Source: Tianweitania aestuarii
GTDB taxonomy: Bacteria; Pseudomonadota; Alphaproteobacteria; Rhizobiales; Rhizobiaceae
NCBI RefSeq assembly: GCF_018457165.1
Contig: NZ_JAFMNX010000004.1
Span: 124,001-188,000, forward strand
Direction: 5' to 3'
DNA: 64,000 nucleotides
Shown here: in pieces, positions 28,383 to 37,756 of the stretch
Layout: each line of letters opens with the position of its first letter
How positions within the stretch are numbered: the first letter of the stretch is position 1
The notes under the pieces: generated by a model
The model's database searches: none
What the model was told of the DNA's origin: nothing
Seen by the model: the letters and a program-made list of their open reading frames with translations, nothing else
Made by a program: the position numbers and the translations under genes

Positions 28383-29215
28383 CCTCCAATGGTTTTCCTC
28401 CAGCCCGGATCGCACGGCTCGCTTTGCTCGGCTTCGGCGCTCTGGTTTTCCTCAGCCCCTATATCTTCATGATCTCGACGGCCGGAAAAACGCAGAGCGA
28501 CATCTTCACGTCGTCGCTGACGCTTATTCCGCAGCGCTGGTACTTCTTCGAGAACTTCGCCAAGGCATGGTCGCGCGTGTCGATGCCGACCTTGCTGTTC
28601 AATGGCGTTGTTGTTTGCCTTCTGATCCTCGTGATCCAGGTGATCGTCGCCGTGCCTTGCGCTTATGCGATGGCAAAGCTGAAGTTCCGCGCGGCTCGCG
28701 CCATGATGGTGCTGGTGATGCTCGGCCTGCTGGTACCGATCCACGCAACCGCGCTGCCCCTTTACGTCGGTTTCGACCGGGTGGGTGCGCTCAACAGCTA
28801 TGTCGCGCTGGTCGCCCCTTTCACCATCTCCGTGTTCGGCATCTTCCTGTTTCTGCAGTTCTTCCGCTCCATGCCGGATGATCTGATCCATGCGGCAAGG
28901 CTCGATGGCATGAGCGAGGTCGGCATCATCGCCCGGGTGATCGTACCCAATGCGTGGCCGGCGATCACCGCTTTCTCGATCTTCTCCGTGGTTGCGCACT
29001 GGAACGACTTGTATTGGCCGCTGATCGTGGTGTCGAACCAGGCTTATGCAACACCTCCGCTTGGCCTTCTTTACTTCCGCGCCGCCGAGGCCGGAGACGA
29101 CTACGGCGCGCTGATGGCCGCCACCCTCATCATCACCTTTCCCCTCGTCGCTGCCTTTCTGCTGGCTCAGAAGCGGTTCGTGGAGGGCATCACCATGACC
29201 GGTCTCAAAGGCTGA
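28379..29215 (+). CDS. CUT1 ABC transporter permease, UgpE/MalG type
   Basis: 278 residues, six membrane segments, and the coupling motif AARLDGMSEVGIIARVIVPNAWP. It starts inside the first permease's stop codon (ATGA at 28379), which decides the start against a much longer open frame. It completes the heterodimeric membrane channel. The binding-protein gene follows 31 bp downstream. Confidence 0.93.
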   Translation: MTSNGFPPARIARLALLGFGALVFLSPYIFMISTAGKTQSDIFTSSLTLIPQRWYFFENFAKAWSRVSMPTLLFNGVVVCLLILVIQVIVAVPCAYAMAKLKFRAARAMMVLVMLGLLVPIHATALPLYVGFDRVGALNSYVALVAPFTISVFGIFLFLQFFRSMPDDLIHAARLDGMSEVGIIARVIVPNAWPAITAFSIFSVVAHWNDLYWPLIVVSNQAYATPPLGLLYFRAAEAGDDYGALMAATLIITFPLVAAFLLAQKRFVEGITMTGLKG

Positions 29216-29246
29216 CCGGTTTCATCTTCCCAAGGAGCATTCCCTC

Positions 29247-30515
29247 ATGAAGCACTTCACCAAGCTGCTCGCGACCGCTGCGGTCGCGGTCACTACTGCC
29301 TTTCCGGCTTTTGCCGACACGACGCTGACCGTGCATTATCCGATGCCCGGCTTCTTCAAGGACGTCATGGACACGATCTCGAAGAAGTTCATGGAAGAAA
29401 ATCCGGACATCACCATCCAGTTCGCCAATCCTTCCGCAACCTATGAGGAAGGCATCCAGACGATCATGCGCCAGGCCGGCACGTCCGAAATGCCGGACCT
29501 GACCTTTATCGGCCTCAACCGTTTGCGTATGGCCGACGAGCGCGGCATCCCCGTCGATATGGGCCCGCTGATCCAGAACGATCAGAACTCCATGGCGGAA
29601 CAGGGCTTTTCCGACACGATCCTGAAGCTCGCGCAGGTCAACGGCAAGCAGGTGGGCCTGGCTTTCGCGACCTCCAACCCGATCATGTATTACAATGCCG
29701 ATTTGGTGAAACAGGCCGGCGGCAATCCCGATAATCCGCCCAAGACCTGGGACGAGGTGATTGCGCTCGGTGCCAAGATCAAGGCGCTCGGCAACGGCGT
29801 CGATTCCATCGACTTCCGCTGGCAGGGTGACGACTGGATGTTTTCAGCGCTTCTGTTCGGCGCCGGCGGCACGATGCTGAACGAAGACGAGAGCGAAGTC
29901 ACGTTCAACGGCCCCGAAGGCCAGAAAGCCATGGAAATCATCGACCGCATGGTCAAGGAAGCCGGCATGCCGGTGTTCACCAAGCCAGCCGGCGAACAGG
30001 CCTTTGTTGCAGGCAAGGTCGGCTTTGCATTCCAGACCACGGGCGCTTTGCGCAACACGATCAAGAATGTCGGCGAAAAGTTCGACCTGCGCACGGCTGA
30101 AATCCCGCTGATCGATCCTGAAAACGGCAAGCTGCCGACCGGTGGCAATGCCGTGGTGATCCTGACCAAGGATGAAGCCAAGCAGGACGCAGCCTGGAAG
30201 TTCGCGAAGTTCGCTGCCGGCCCTTACGGCGCTTCGGTCGTCGTTCCCGGCACCGGTTACGTTCCCAACAACGAACTGGCCGCCAAGTCGCCTGAATATC
30301 TCGGCGACTTCTATAAAGAAAACCCGCTGTTCCAGGCCGGTCTCAAGCAGATGCCGCGCATGATCCCCTGGTATGCTTTTCCCGGTGCCAACGGCGTTCG
30401 CGTAACTCAGGCCATCGTCGACAACACGTCGCGCGTGGTTGATCAGTCGGCCACGCCGCAAGAAGCGCTCGATGACGCCGCAAGCGAAGTGAAGCGCCTC
30501 CTGCCGCGCAAGTAA
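29247..30515 (+). CDS. CUT1 ABC transporter substrate-binding protein (UgpB-like)
   Basis: 422-residue extracellular solute-binding protein family 1. A signal peptide ends at FAFA-DTT-like PAFADTT (about residue 24). The mature N-terminus LTVHYPMPGFFKDVMDTIS and the segment GKQVGLAFATSNPIMYYNADLVKQAGGNPD are typical of UgpB and related sugar or glycerol-phosphate binders. AAGGAG precedes the ATG. It is the last gene of the operon and is followed by a strong intrinsic terminator. The ligand may be a glycerophosphodiester, judged from the phosphoesterase gene in the operon (inference). Confidence 0.92.
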   Translation: MKHFTKLLATAAVAVTTAFPAFADTTLTVHYPMPGFFKDVMDTISKKFMEENPDITIQFANPSATYEEGIQTIMRQAGTSEMPDLTFIGLNRLRMADERGIPVDMGPLIQNDQNSMAEQGFSDTILKLAQVNGKQVGLAFATSNPIMYYNADLVKQAGGNPDNPPKTWDEVIALGAKIKALGNGVDSIDFRWQGDDWMFSALLFGAGGTMLNEDESEVTFNGPEGQKAMEIIDRMVKEAGMPVFTKPAGEQAFVAGKVGFAFQTTGALRNTIKNVGEKFDLRTAEIPLIDPENGKLPTGGNAVVILTKDEAKQDAAWKFAKFAAGPYGASVVVPGTGYVPNNELAAKSPEYLGDFYKENPLFQAGLKQMPRMIPWYAFPGANGVRVTQAIVDNTSRVVDQSATPQEALDDAASEVKRLLPRK

Positions 30516-30533
30516 CAGCGCTCAGATGAACCG

Positions 30534-30564
30534 AAGCCGCCCTGCTCTGCCGGGCGGCTTTTTT
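30534..30564 (+). terminator. Intrinsic terminator of the phosphoesterase/CUT1 operon
   Basis: AAGCCGCCC (30534-30542) pairs with GGGCGGCTT (30552-30560), and the stem runs into TTTTTT (30559-30564). It is the only textbook rho-independent terminator I see in the window. The convergent LacI gene ends at 30583. Confidence 0.9.
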
Positions 30565-30582
30565 CGTTGTCGTCTGGGTGGA

Positions 30583-31563
30583 TCAAAGCCTGCGAACCGT
30601 GCCGCCGGCCCGTAAACTGAACGGGATCTCGAGGTGACGGGGTGCTGCACCATTATCCGCCATGTCGAGCAAAAGCGAAGCCGCAGCCGCTCCGATGCTG
30701 ACATCGGGCATCTCGATCGTGGTCAACACGGGATTGATCATTCGTCCGATGGCAATGCCATCAAACCCGGCAACCGAAATGTCGTCCGGCACAGACAAAC
30801 CGTCGCGACGCAGCGCCCCGATGACACCAAGTGCCAGAAGATCGTTGGAAGCAATGATTGCTGTGGGCCGGGCGATGCGCAAGGCCTCTCCGAGATCGAG
30901 CCCATCATAATCGCCGAAGCCGACTTCAAGCGCTTCCAATGGCTGCAGGCCGGCTTTTTCCATCATCGCACGATAGCCGGCATAACGCTGCAGCGCACGA
31001 TCGGACGAGGCGAAACTGCCGGACACAAACAGGATCGATCGGTGGTGATGCTCGATCAGATGGCGCGTCATGACAAAGCCCGCCGCATGATTGTCCGCCG
31101 CGACCGCTGCGGGAAAACGCTCGGACGGGCGATTGTTCATAAGAACCACATGCGGCATCTCGCCAGAAACAGCCAGATCCAAGCCGGGATTGCAAAGCGT
31201 CAGGATAAGGCCGGCCGGACGCTCCACCAAAAGTGTGGCAATCGCATCGGCTTCCTGCGCCGGATCGTAGTTCGATAGTGCGATCAGCACTCGATGGCCT
31301 GCCATCAGCATGCGGTTCTGGATTACCGACACGGATGTCGCAAAAACCGGATTGGTGATGCTGGGGATCAGCACGCCAACCACCGCGCGTCGTCGCGAGC
31401 TCGTACCTGAAGCGCCAAAAGGCGCGCGATAGCCGAGTTCGACCGCAGCCTTGACCACGCGGCGAACCATCTTCTCGCTGACCTTACCGCTTTTCGTCAG
31501 CGCCCGGCTCGCAGTGGCTTGCGAACACCCCGCTTGGGCAGCAACGTCGGCAAGTGTGGCCAT
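30583..31563 (-). CDS. LacI-family transcriptional regulator
   Basis: 326 residues. The N-terminal helix-turn-helix with hinge (TLADVAAQAGCSQATASRAL) is followed by a periplasmic-binding-protein-like sensor domain (VGVLIPSITNPVFATSV, SVAGFDGIAIGRMINPVLTTI). It is convergent with the CUT1 operon and divergent from the EamA gene. Its most likely target is the CUT1/phosphoesterase operon, since these regulators usually sit next to sugar transporters; this is inference. A dyad GATGC-TTGTT-GCATC (31583-31597) just upstream of its start could serve autoregulation. Confidence 0.93.
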   Translation of the reverse strand: MATLADVAAQAGCSQATASRALTKSGKVSEKMVRRVVKAAVELGYRAPFGASGTSSRRRAVVGVLIPSITNPVFATSVSVIQNRMLMAGHRVLIALSNYDPAQEADAIATLLVERPAGLILTLCNPGLDLAVSGEMPHVVLMNNRPSERFPAAVAADNHAAGFVMTRHLIEHHHRSILFVSGSFASSDRALQRYAGYRAMMEKAGLQPLEALEVGFGDYDGLDLGEALRIARPTAIIASNDLLALGVIGALRRDGLSVPDDISVAGFDGIAIGRMINPVLTTIEMPDVSIGAAAASLLLDMADNGAAPRHLEIPFSLRAGGTVRRL

Positions 31564-31582
31564 GGGTTCAACAGCTCAGAAG

Positions 31583-31597
31583 GATGCTTGTTGCATC
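31583..31597 (-). promoter_or_regulatory. Candidate operator upstream of the lacI-family gene
   Basis: GATGC (31583-31587) and GCATC (31593-31597) form a short dyad 20 bp upstream of the LacI-family start, in the 200-bp divergent region shared with the EamA gene. It lacks the central CG common to LacI operators, so the assignment is weak. Confidence 0.3.
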
Positions 31598-31763
31598 TTA
31601 GCATAAGGGTGAGACATATAAGTGTAGGCAAGTCTGCAACGTCCAGCCCCTTGCTATAGTCGATCGATGGATTAAAACTTAAGCGATATCTCGAGCGGGT
31701 CTCACCGTCAGCCGCCGCGGTACCGACGTTTCCACCATCTATCTGACCTGCTTGAGCTTAGTC

Positions 31764-32687
31764 ATGGCCACTCAAAGCGACACTAACGCCAGGGGCTTGG
31801 GCATCGGTTCGATTGCGGGGCCGGGCCTGATGTTGCTCGGCATGCTGATGTTTGCGTTGAACGATGCAATCGGAAAGTGGTTGGTCGCAAGCCATGGTCT
31901 CGGCCAGGTCATTCTCATCCGCAGCCTGGCGGCGTTGCTGATCCTGGCGCCGTTTCTTTGGATGGCGGGACGCAAGCCGATTATCACGGCCGAGCAGCCG
32001 CTCATGCAGGTGGCTCGGGTGCTGTTCTCGACCTTGGAGGTATTCTGTTTCTACTATGCGGTAATGTATCTGTCGCTGGCTGACGTGATGACCTACTGGC
32101 TAGCCGCGCCGATCTATGTGGCGGCGGCCTCGCCTCTTCTTTTGCGCGAGAAGGTCGGCTGGCGGCGGTGGACGGCAATCTTCGTAGGCTTTCTCGGCGT
32201 GATCATCACGCTGGAACCGTCCAGCGCAATGTTCACCATGCCCGCCATCATCTCGCTCGTCGGCACCTTCGCGTTCGCGTTCATGCTGCTGTCCGGCAGA
32301 AAACTTCGAGCGACACCGGACAAGACGCTGGTTTTGTTCCAGCTCGCAGGAGCAGGCTTCGCCGGTCTCCTGTTCGCTCCGTCGGACTGGAAGCCGATCG
32401 CGTCTGCCTCCCAGTTCGGCTTGTTATGTCTGCTAGGCGTCGTTGCGATGGGCGCGCACATGCTCGTTAACCGGGCACTGAAGATATCCGATGCGGCCAC
32501 GGTCGCACCCTTGCAGTATACGCTGCTTTTGTGGGCGATCATTTTCGGCTGGATGTTCTTCGGCGATGTCCCGCGCTTGAGCATGATGCTTGGCGCAACG
32601 CTGATCATCGGCTCCGGCCTGTTCATTTTCTTTCGTGAGCAACAGTTGAAGAAGCGCCAACCCGAGCCGCTTCTCGATCTACCCTGA
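31764..32687 (+). CDS. EamA/DMT-superfamily transporter
   Basis: 307 residues with ten hydrophobic segments in two repeats, the drug/metabolite transporter pattern. The first repeat ends with WLAAPIYVAAASPLLLREKVGWRRWTAIFVGFLGV, a typical EamA segment. The start ATG at 31764 is chosen over an in-frame TTG at 31752; neither has a strong ribosome-binding site. Members export amino acids, metabolites or dyes; the cargo here is unknown. It stands alone. Confidence 0.88.
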   Translation: MATQSDTNARGLGIGSIAGPGLMLLGMLMFALNDAIGKWLVASHGLGQVILIRSLAALLILAPFLWMAGRKPIITAEQPLMQVARVLFSTLEVFCFYYAVMYLSLADVMTYWLAAPIYVAAASPLLLREKVGWRRWTAIFVGFLGVIITLEPSSAMFTMPAIISLVGTFAFAFMLLSGRKLRATPDKTLVLFQLAGAGFAGLLFAPSDWKPIASASQFGLLCLLGVVAMGAHMLVNRALKISDAATVAPLQYTLLLWAIIFGWMFFGDVPRLSMMLGATLIIGSGLFIFFREQQLKKRQPEPLLDLP

Positions 32688-32703
32688 CGCAGCCTGTCCT
32701 AAA

Positions 32704-32737
32704 GCAAGAACCCGCCGGCGATGCAGCGGGTTCTTGC
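32704..32737. terminator. Hairpin between convergent EamA and TRAP-2 genes
   Basis: GCAAGAACCCGC (32704-32715) pairs perfectly with GCGGGTTCTTGC (32726-32737) over 12 bp with a 10-nt loop. It lies between two gene ends. No T-tract follows in either direction. Confidence 0.55.
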
Positions 32738-32773
32738 AACCATCATTGCGCCGAAATGCGCCAAGAGGTCGCT

Positions 32774-33778
32774 TTACTTACGGATCTCGGCAAGCTCCGC
32801 CATGATGCCTTCGACGACATCGGGGCCGATTTCGGCCTTGTGCTTGTCATAAACGACCATGGACTTCTCGCGAATGCGGGCCTGTTCTTCCGGCGACAGC
32901 ACATTCACCTCAAGACCGGCCTCCTTGATCTTTTCCAGCGACTTCTGGTTCAGATCGCCGATCACCTGGCGCTCGACATCGCGGCCGACCACGGCGCAAT
33001 CCTTGAGCGCGGCCTGCTCCTCGGGCGAATAGGTATCGAAGATCGCCTTGGAGAAAAGGAACAGGAACGGCGTATAAGCATGGTTGGTCTGGGTGACGTA
33101 TTTCTGCACTTCGAAGAACTTCGACGTGTCGATGGTCACATACGGGTTTTCCTGCGCATCGATCGTCTTGGTTTCGAGAGCCGAGAACACTTCGCCGAAA
33201 GCCATCGGCGTTGCGTTGGCGCCGAGGTTCTGGAAGGTGTCGAGGAAGACGTTGTTTTGCATGACACGAACCTTCATGCCTTCTAGGTCTTCCCACTTGT
33301 TCACCGGGCGAACCGAGTTGGACAGGTTGCGGAAGCCGTTTTCCCAATAAGCGAGGTTGATGAGGCCAACGGCCGCCAGCTTCTCGTCGATCATGTCGCC
33401 GAACTTGCCGTCCAGCACCTTGTAGGCTTCTTCCGAGTTGGAAAACAGGAACGGCAGATCGAACACGCCGAGGGCCGGCTCGATACCGACGAGTGGCGAC
33501 GAGGATGTGACCACGGCTTCCTGAACACCCGAACGCAGAGCTTGGGTTGCCTGCAGATCACCGCCAAGAGCGCCGCCCCAGAAGGTCGAAAGCTTCAGCT
33601 TTCCGCCCGACTTGTCATCAAGGCACTTCTGCATGGCCTCGATACCGTTTCCAACCGGATGATCGGCGTTGATACCGTTGGAGACACGGATCGTGCGCTC
33701 CGTGAACTCGGCAAAAGCAGGTACGGAGGCAGACAGGGTGCAGGCGATTGCAGTCGTGGCAAGCAGCAGTTTTCTCAT
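32774..33778 (-). CDS. TRAP transporter substrate-binding protein (DctP family), system 2
   Basis: 334 residues with a signal peptide ending at PAFA-EF (residue 23). The family segments FRNLSNSVRPVNKWEDLEGMKVRVM, with the ligand-binding arginine, and TPMAFGEVFSALETKTIDAQENP are present. It is the last gene of the minus-strand operon running from the XylX-like gene through dctQ and dctM. The likely ligand is the sugar acid degraded by the surrounding dehydratases (inference). Confidence 0.94.
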   Translation of the reverse strand: MRKLLLATTAIACTLSASVPAFAEFTERTIRVSNGINADHPVGNGIEAMQKCLDDKSGGKLKLSTFWGGALGGDLQATQALRSGVQEAVVTSSSPLVGIEPALGVFDLPFLFSNSEEAYKVLDGKFGDMIDEKLAAVGLINLAYWENGFRNLSNSVRPVNKWEDLEGMKVRVMQNNVFLDTFQNLGANATPMAFGEVFSALETKTIDAQENPYVTIDTSKFFEVQKYVTQTNHAYTPFLFLFSKAIFDTYSPEEQAALKDCAVVGRDVERQVIGDLNQKSLEKIKEAGLEVNVLSPEEQARIREKSMVVYDKHKAEIGPDVVEGIMAELAEIRK

Positions 33779-33823
33779 GATAATCCTCCCATGGATGTTG
33801 GTTTGAGAAACGGGTTCATCCCC

Positions 33824-35101
33824 TCAATGCAGCCACCGCGCTGGCACGATGACGATATCGGGAAACAGAACGAGCAGCATGAGGACAGCGACCTGGGCGA
33901 GGAGGAACGGCAGGATACCGGTCACGACCTTGCCCAGCGGAACGCGTCCAACACCGCTGACGACGTTCAACACGACACCCACCGGCGGCGTGATAAGACC
34001 GATGCAGCAGTTCATGATGAACATGACGCCGAAATAGATCGGATCGATACCGGCCTGCTTGATGATCGGCATCAGCACCGGCGTCAGGATCAGAATGGTC
34101 GGCGTGAGATCGAGTGCCGTGCCGACCAGAAGCACCAGCAGCATGATCACGAACATCAGCAGCACCGGGCGATCAATCAGCGGCTCGATATAGCCGACGA
34201 TTTCATTGGGAATGTTCGCCGCGGTGATGAGCCAGGCCGAAACGAGTGCCGCGCAGACCAGGAACATGATGACCGACGTCGTCTTGGCCGCCTGCAAAAC
34301 AACATGCGGCAGATCCGTGATCTTCAGCTCCCTGTAGATCACCACGCCTACGAACAAGGCGTAAGCGGCCGCAACAACCGCGGCTTCCGTCGGTGTCATG
34401 ATGCCGGCCTTGATGCCGCCCAGGATAATGACCGGCATGCCTAAAGCCCAGGCAGCACGCCCTGTCGCGGCAAGGCGCTCCCTGGCCGGCGCTTTGGGCA
34501 GGGGTTGAACATTGTCCTTTCGCACAACGATCAACCAGGCCGCTATCAACGACAGGCCCATCAGGATGCCCGGCACGATGCCGGCCATGAAGAGTTGGGT
34601 TATGGACACATTGGCAGCAACACCAAAGACGATGAAGGCCATTGATGGCGGGATAACCGGGGCGATGATACCGCCGCTGGCAATCAGACCAGCCGAGCGT
34701 GGCACGTTGTAGCCTGCCTTAGCCATCATCGGGATCAGGATCGCGGCGAGAGCGGCGGTATCGGCAGCGGCCGATCCGGAGATGCTCGCCATGATGATCG
34801 CAGCCATGATGGCTACGATGCCCAGACCGCCTCGAATGTGCCCGACGCAGGCGATTGCAAACTGGATGATCCGCTTCGACAATCCGCCGGCATTCATCAA
34901 CTCGCCAGCCAGAACGAAGAAGGGGATCGCGAGGAGCGTGAATGTGTCGGCGCCGATGATCATGTTCTGGGCAATGATCTGGCTGTTATACATCCCCATG
35001 AACCACATGAGGATGACGCCGCAGAACACCAGCGCAAAGGCAACCGGCACGCCGATCGCCATGGCTCCGAGAAGCGATGCGATAAACACCAGAAGGGTCA
35101 T
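33824..35101 (-). CDS. TRAP transporter large permease (DctM family), system 2
   Basis: 425 residues with about 12 membrane segments. Motifs include FTLLAIPFFVLAGELMNAGGLSKRI, SGSAAADTAALAAILIPMM and VIPPSMAFIVFG. The start overlaps the dctQ stop by one base (TGATG). A 45-bp gap separates it from dctP downstream. It is the sodium-coupled transport subunit. Confidence 0.95.
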   Translation of the reverse strand: MTLLVFIASLLGAMAIGVPVAFALVFCGVILMWFMGMYNSQIIAQNMIIGADTFTLLAIPFFVLAGELMNAGGLSKRIIQFAIACVGHIRGGLGIVAIMAAIIMASISGSAAADTAALAAILIPMMAKAGYNVPRSAGLIASGGIIAPVIPPSMAFIVFGVAANVSITQLFMAGIVPGILMGLSLIAAWLIVVRKDNVQPLPKAPARERLAATGRAAWALGMPVIILGGIKAGIMTPTEAAVVAAAYALFVGVVIYRELKITDLPHVVLQAAKTTSVIMFLVCAALVSAWLITAANIPNEIVGYIEPLIDRPVLLMFVIMLLVLLVGTALDLTPTILILTPVLMPIIKQAGIDPIYFGVMFIMNCCIGLITPPVGVVLNVVSGVGRVPLGKVVTGILPFLLAQVAVLMLLVLFPDIVIVPARWLH

Positions 35102-35649
35102 CAGCCGCGCTCTGCCAGATGCTCGAGAGATGTATGTTCACCGGCAAAGGCGCCGATTTCTTCTTCCGTGATGCGGCCGGTGAGGACACGAAGCAGGCGT
35201 TCAAGCGCGATGATCACGCATCCCCCGCCTGTAAACAGTCCGATCCCGTACACCCATCCCATGGACAGCCCCGTCACCGGGGCGCTCATGCTGGTGTTGA
35301 TCGGCAATTGCTTCCAGGTTCCCCAGAAGAAGATGCCCGAACAGGCGATGATCAGGATGTTGCTGAGTGCCATGCAGATGAGGCGGCCATTGCGCCCGAA
35401 CCGGACGACCACCGTTTCGACGCCCATATGCGCGTAATCGCGGAATCCGACCACCGCGCCGATGAAGGTCAGCCAGACAAAGAAGTAACGCGACAGTTCA
35501 TCCGAAACCGTCAGCCCGGAATTGAAGGCGTATCGAAGGATGACATTGCCGAACACCATGATCGACATGCCCGAAAGAAGCAGGATCATCAGGAGTTCAA
35601 GGAACCGGTAGAATAAATCAACGGCTTTCTGCACCTGCTTGCCTCTCAT
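35101..35649 (-). CDS. TRAP transporter small permease (DctQ family), system 2
   Basis: 182 residues with four membrane segments. The conserved SDELSRYFFVWLTFIGAVVGFRDYAHMGVE segment is the DctQ signature. It starts 6 bp after the XylX-like stop and ends in a one-base overlap with dctM. Confidence 0.92.
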   Translation of the reverse strand: MRGKQVQKAVDLFYRFLELLMILLLSGMSIMVFGNVILRYAFNSGLTVSDELSRYFFVWLTFIGAVVGFRDYAHMGVETVVVRFGRNGRLICMALSNILIIACSGIFFWGTWKQLPINTSMSAPVTGLSMGWVYGIGLFTGGGCVIIALERLLRVLTGRITEEEIGAFAGEHTSLEHLAERG

Positions 35650-35655
35650 TCCACC

Positions 35656-36816
35656 TTACAAAAGGCCGCGCTTGGCCAGGTTTTTCATCAAAGCGCCGAC
35701 GCCGAAGGTCCATTCCGGGCAGGCATCGCTGCGATCCACCCAGTTCACGAGGCGGCCGAGAGAGGGTGTCGAAATTTCGACTCGGTCGCCGATCTCGTGG
35801 GTAAAGCCCTGCCCTGCTCCGCGACGATCCTTGACCGGAGCAAACATCGTCCCGAGGAAGAGCACCGCGCCATCGGGATATTGGTGGTTGCGATTGCGCA
35901 GCTGGCCGGCAAGGTCGGCGGGCTTGCGGCTGATCGCTTCCATCGCGCTCTCGCCGGTCATGCGAAAGCCGTCCTGCCCTTCGACAACCAAGCCGACCCG
36001 AACCCTGCCGAGCGTTTCCAGCGTGAATTGACCGTCGAACAGGCGGATAACGGGACCGATGGCGCAGGACGCGTTGTTGTCCTTCGCCTTGCCGAGCAGC
36101 AGCGCCGAGCGCCCTTCGACATCGCGCAGATTGACGTCGTTGCCGAGCGTTGCCCCAACGATGTCGCCGGACGCCTGAAGAACAAGCACGATTTCCGGCT
36201 CTGGATTGTTCCATTCCGACATCGGATGGATGCCGACCAACGCACCGCACCCGACCGCGGACATCGGCTGTGACTTGGTGAAGATCTCGGCATCCGGTCC
36301 GATACCCACTTCAAGATATTGCGACCACAGGTTCATGTCCTGCAACAGCGCCTTAACGCTCGCCGCCTGCTCGGAACCGGCGACGAGGCCACGAAGACTG
36401 TCGCCCAGAACCGGCGCCAAACGCTCGCGGATCTCCAGGGCGCGCTTTGCGTCACCCCTCGCCTGCTCCTCGATCACCCGTTCCAGCATGCTGTCTGCAA
36501 AGGTGACGCCGGCGGCCTTGATGGCCTGCAGGTCGATCGGAGCCAGCAGGACGCCAGCCTGTTCGGACAGGAAGTCGTCAACAGAGCCGAGATCAGGAAG
36601 GTCTCGCGCCGCTTTCAGGGTCTGGACGAGATTGCCGAGTTCAAGGAGCGCCGAAACGGTTGGCGAAACCGACGACAAATCCAGCACGCGCTCGCCGCGA
36701 ATGAGAACCGGGCATGGTCCCTCTGCGGAATGGGACCAGACGCGGCCGATCAGAAGCGCGTCCGCCGCATCTTCCGGCAGAATCGCGGAAGCACGAAGCG
36801 ACTTGTTGGAATGCAA
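35656..36816 (-). CDS. FAH-family 2-keto-3-deoxy-pentonate dehydratase, XylX-like
   Basis: 386 residues, the length of Caulobacter XylX. Characteristic blocks are LLGRVW-like opening, LAPIDLQAIKAAGVTFADSMLERVIEE, LWSQYLEVGIGPDAEIFTK, WNNPEPEIVLV with the metal-binding acidic residues, and KAKDNNASCAIGP. XylX converts 2-keto-3-deoxy-D-xylonate to alpha-ketoglutarate semialdehyde in the Weimberg route. The start is a TTG at 36816, set by GGGGGAGG 6 nt upstream; an upstream ATG at 36981 would overrun the operator at 36870-36888. It heads an operon with TRAP genes. Function rests on by-eye resemblance to XylX. Confidence 0.85.
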   Translation of the reverse strand: MHSNKSLRASAILPEDAADALLIGRVWSHSAEGPCPVLIRGERVLDLSSVSPTVSALLELGNLVQTLKAARDLPDLGSVDDFLSEQAGVLLAPIDLQAIKAAGVTFADSMLERVIEEQARGDAKRALEIRERLAPVLGDSLRGLVAGSEQAASVKALLQDMNLWSQYLEVGIGPDAEIFTKSQPMSAVGCGALVGIHPMSEWNNPEPEIVLVLQASGDIVGATLGNDVNLRDVEGRSALLLGKAKDNNASCAIGPVIRLFDGQFTLETLGRVRVGLVVEGQDGFRMTGESAMEAISRKPADLAGQLRNRNHQYPDGAVLFLGTMFAPVKDRRGAGQGFTHEIGDRVEISTPSLGRLVNWVDRSDACPEWTFGVGALMKNLAKRGLL

Positions 36817-36869
36817 GCAACACCTCCCCCATGTCTCCAGCAAGGCAGCCCTCCCGCCAACTTGCCGGA

Positions 36870-36888
36870 TTGTCAGAATGTCTGACAA
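36870..36888 (-). promoter_or_regulatory. Palindromic operator upstream of the XylX-like gene
   Basis: TTGTCAGA-ATG-TCTGACAA is a perfect 8-3-8 palindrome. It lies 54 bp upstream of the TTG start of the XylX/TRAP operon and 130 bp from the GntR/FCD regulator gene. It shares the TTRTCAGA arm with a second dyad at 39272-39290 at the other divergent promoter of the cluster. It is the probable binding site of that regulator. Confidence 0.65.
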
Positions 36889-37018
36889 CGGTAGTTGTAA
36901 GACGTACCCACAGTTCCCGTCCCTGTCCAGCGCTGAAAACCACACGGAATGAACGACAACTTGGGAAAGACGATCTTCCACTACAGGCCGCCGCCGAGCG
37001 GCGCCATAATACTTTCAG

Positions 37019-37732
37019 CTAGCTTTCCAGAACCAGATCAAGTCGTGCGGCTGCACCAAGCAGATGCTTTTTCATGGCCTCGCGCGCACGCTGCGGATCG
37101 CGGCTGGCGATCGCGTCACGGATCGCCACATGCTCGGCGATCGTCACTTCCACGATCTCCTCGAGAGCTGCCACGGCTCGTGCAGCGTTGATGGCAAGGC
37201 TGATGCGCTCGGCTATGAAGCCGACAAACAGCGCGAAATATTCATTGCCGGTCGCCGCCGCGATGATGCGATGAAACAGCAGATCGGCCACGATTCCCTG
37301 GTCGGTCCATTTTTCTGCCCCCATCATCGTGGCCAGGCATTGGTCGAGCTTCACCAGATCGCTGTCGGCATGGTGTCTTGCCGCCAGGCCGGCGGCTTCG
37401 ATTTCCAGCGGCATGCGCAGGTGGAACAGATCCCGGAAGCTCGCCCGATCATGAAGGTCGTCCTGCTCGATGCGGATCGTTTGGCGTGCCTTCATCTCGG
37501 TGGCGAATGCACCGACACCTTGTCTGGTTTCAACGAGACCCTCGTTGCGCAACTGGGCAATCGCCTCGCGAACAACCGAGCGGCTGACGCCGAAGCTGCT
37601 GGCCAGAAAGTGCTCCGTCGGCAGCTTGCTTCCAGGCAAAATGTGGCCGTCCGTTATCTCGCGCGCCATCTGGGCAGCAATTCGCGCCGGAAGATGCTCG
37701 CTGCGCCTGATCTGACCGAAATCGAGTGACAT
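37019..37732 (-). CDS. GntR-family transcriptional regulator, FadR/FCD subfamily (sugar-acid cluster)
   Basis: 237 residues. The winged helix-turn-helix (ILPGSKLPTEHFLASSFGVSRSVVREAIAQL, quoted in part) is followed by an FCD domain from about residue 95, with histidines (FHLRMPLEIEAAGLAARHH, LLFHRIIAAATGN) that usually hold a metal and a carboxylate ligand. It lies 24 bp after the FAD-oxidase gene on the same strand. Two dyads in the cluster are its likely operators. It should be released by a pathway intermediate such as a 2-keto-3-deoxy acid (inference from the family). Confidence 0.93.
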   Translation of the reverse strand: MSLDFGQIRRSEHLPARIAAQMAREITDGHILPGSKLPTEHFLASSFGVSRSVVREAIAQLRNEGLVETRQGVGAFATEMKARQTIRIEQDDLHDRASFRDLFHLRMPLEIEAAGLAARHHADSDLVKLDQCLATMMGAEKWTDQGIVADLLFHRIIAAATGNEYFALFVGFIAERISLAINAARAVAALEEIVEVTIAEHVAIRDAIASRDPQRAREAMKKHLLGAAARLDLVLES

Positions 37733-37756
37733 GCCGGAACTCCAAAAACCTGCCTT

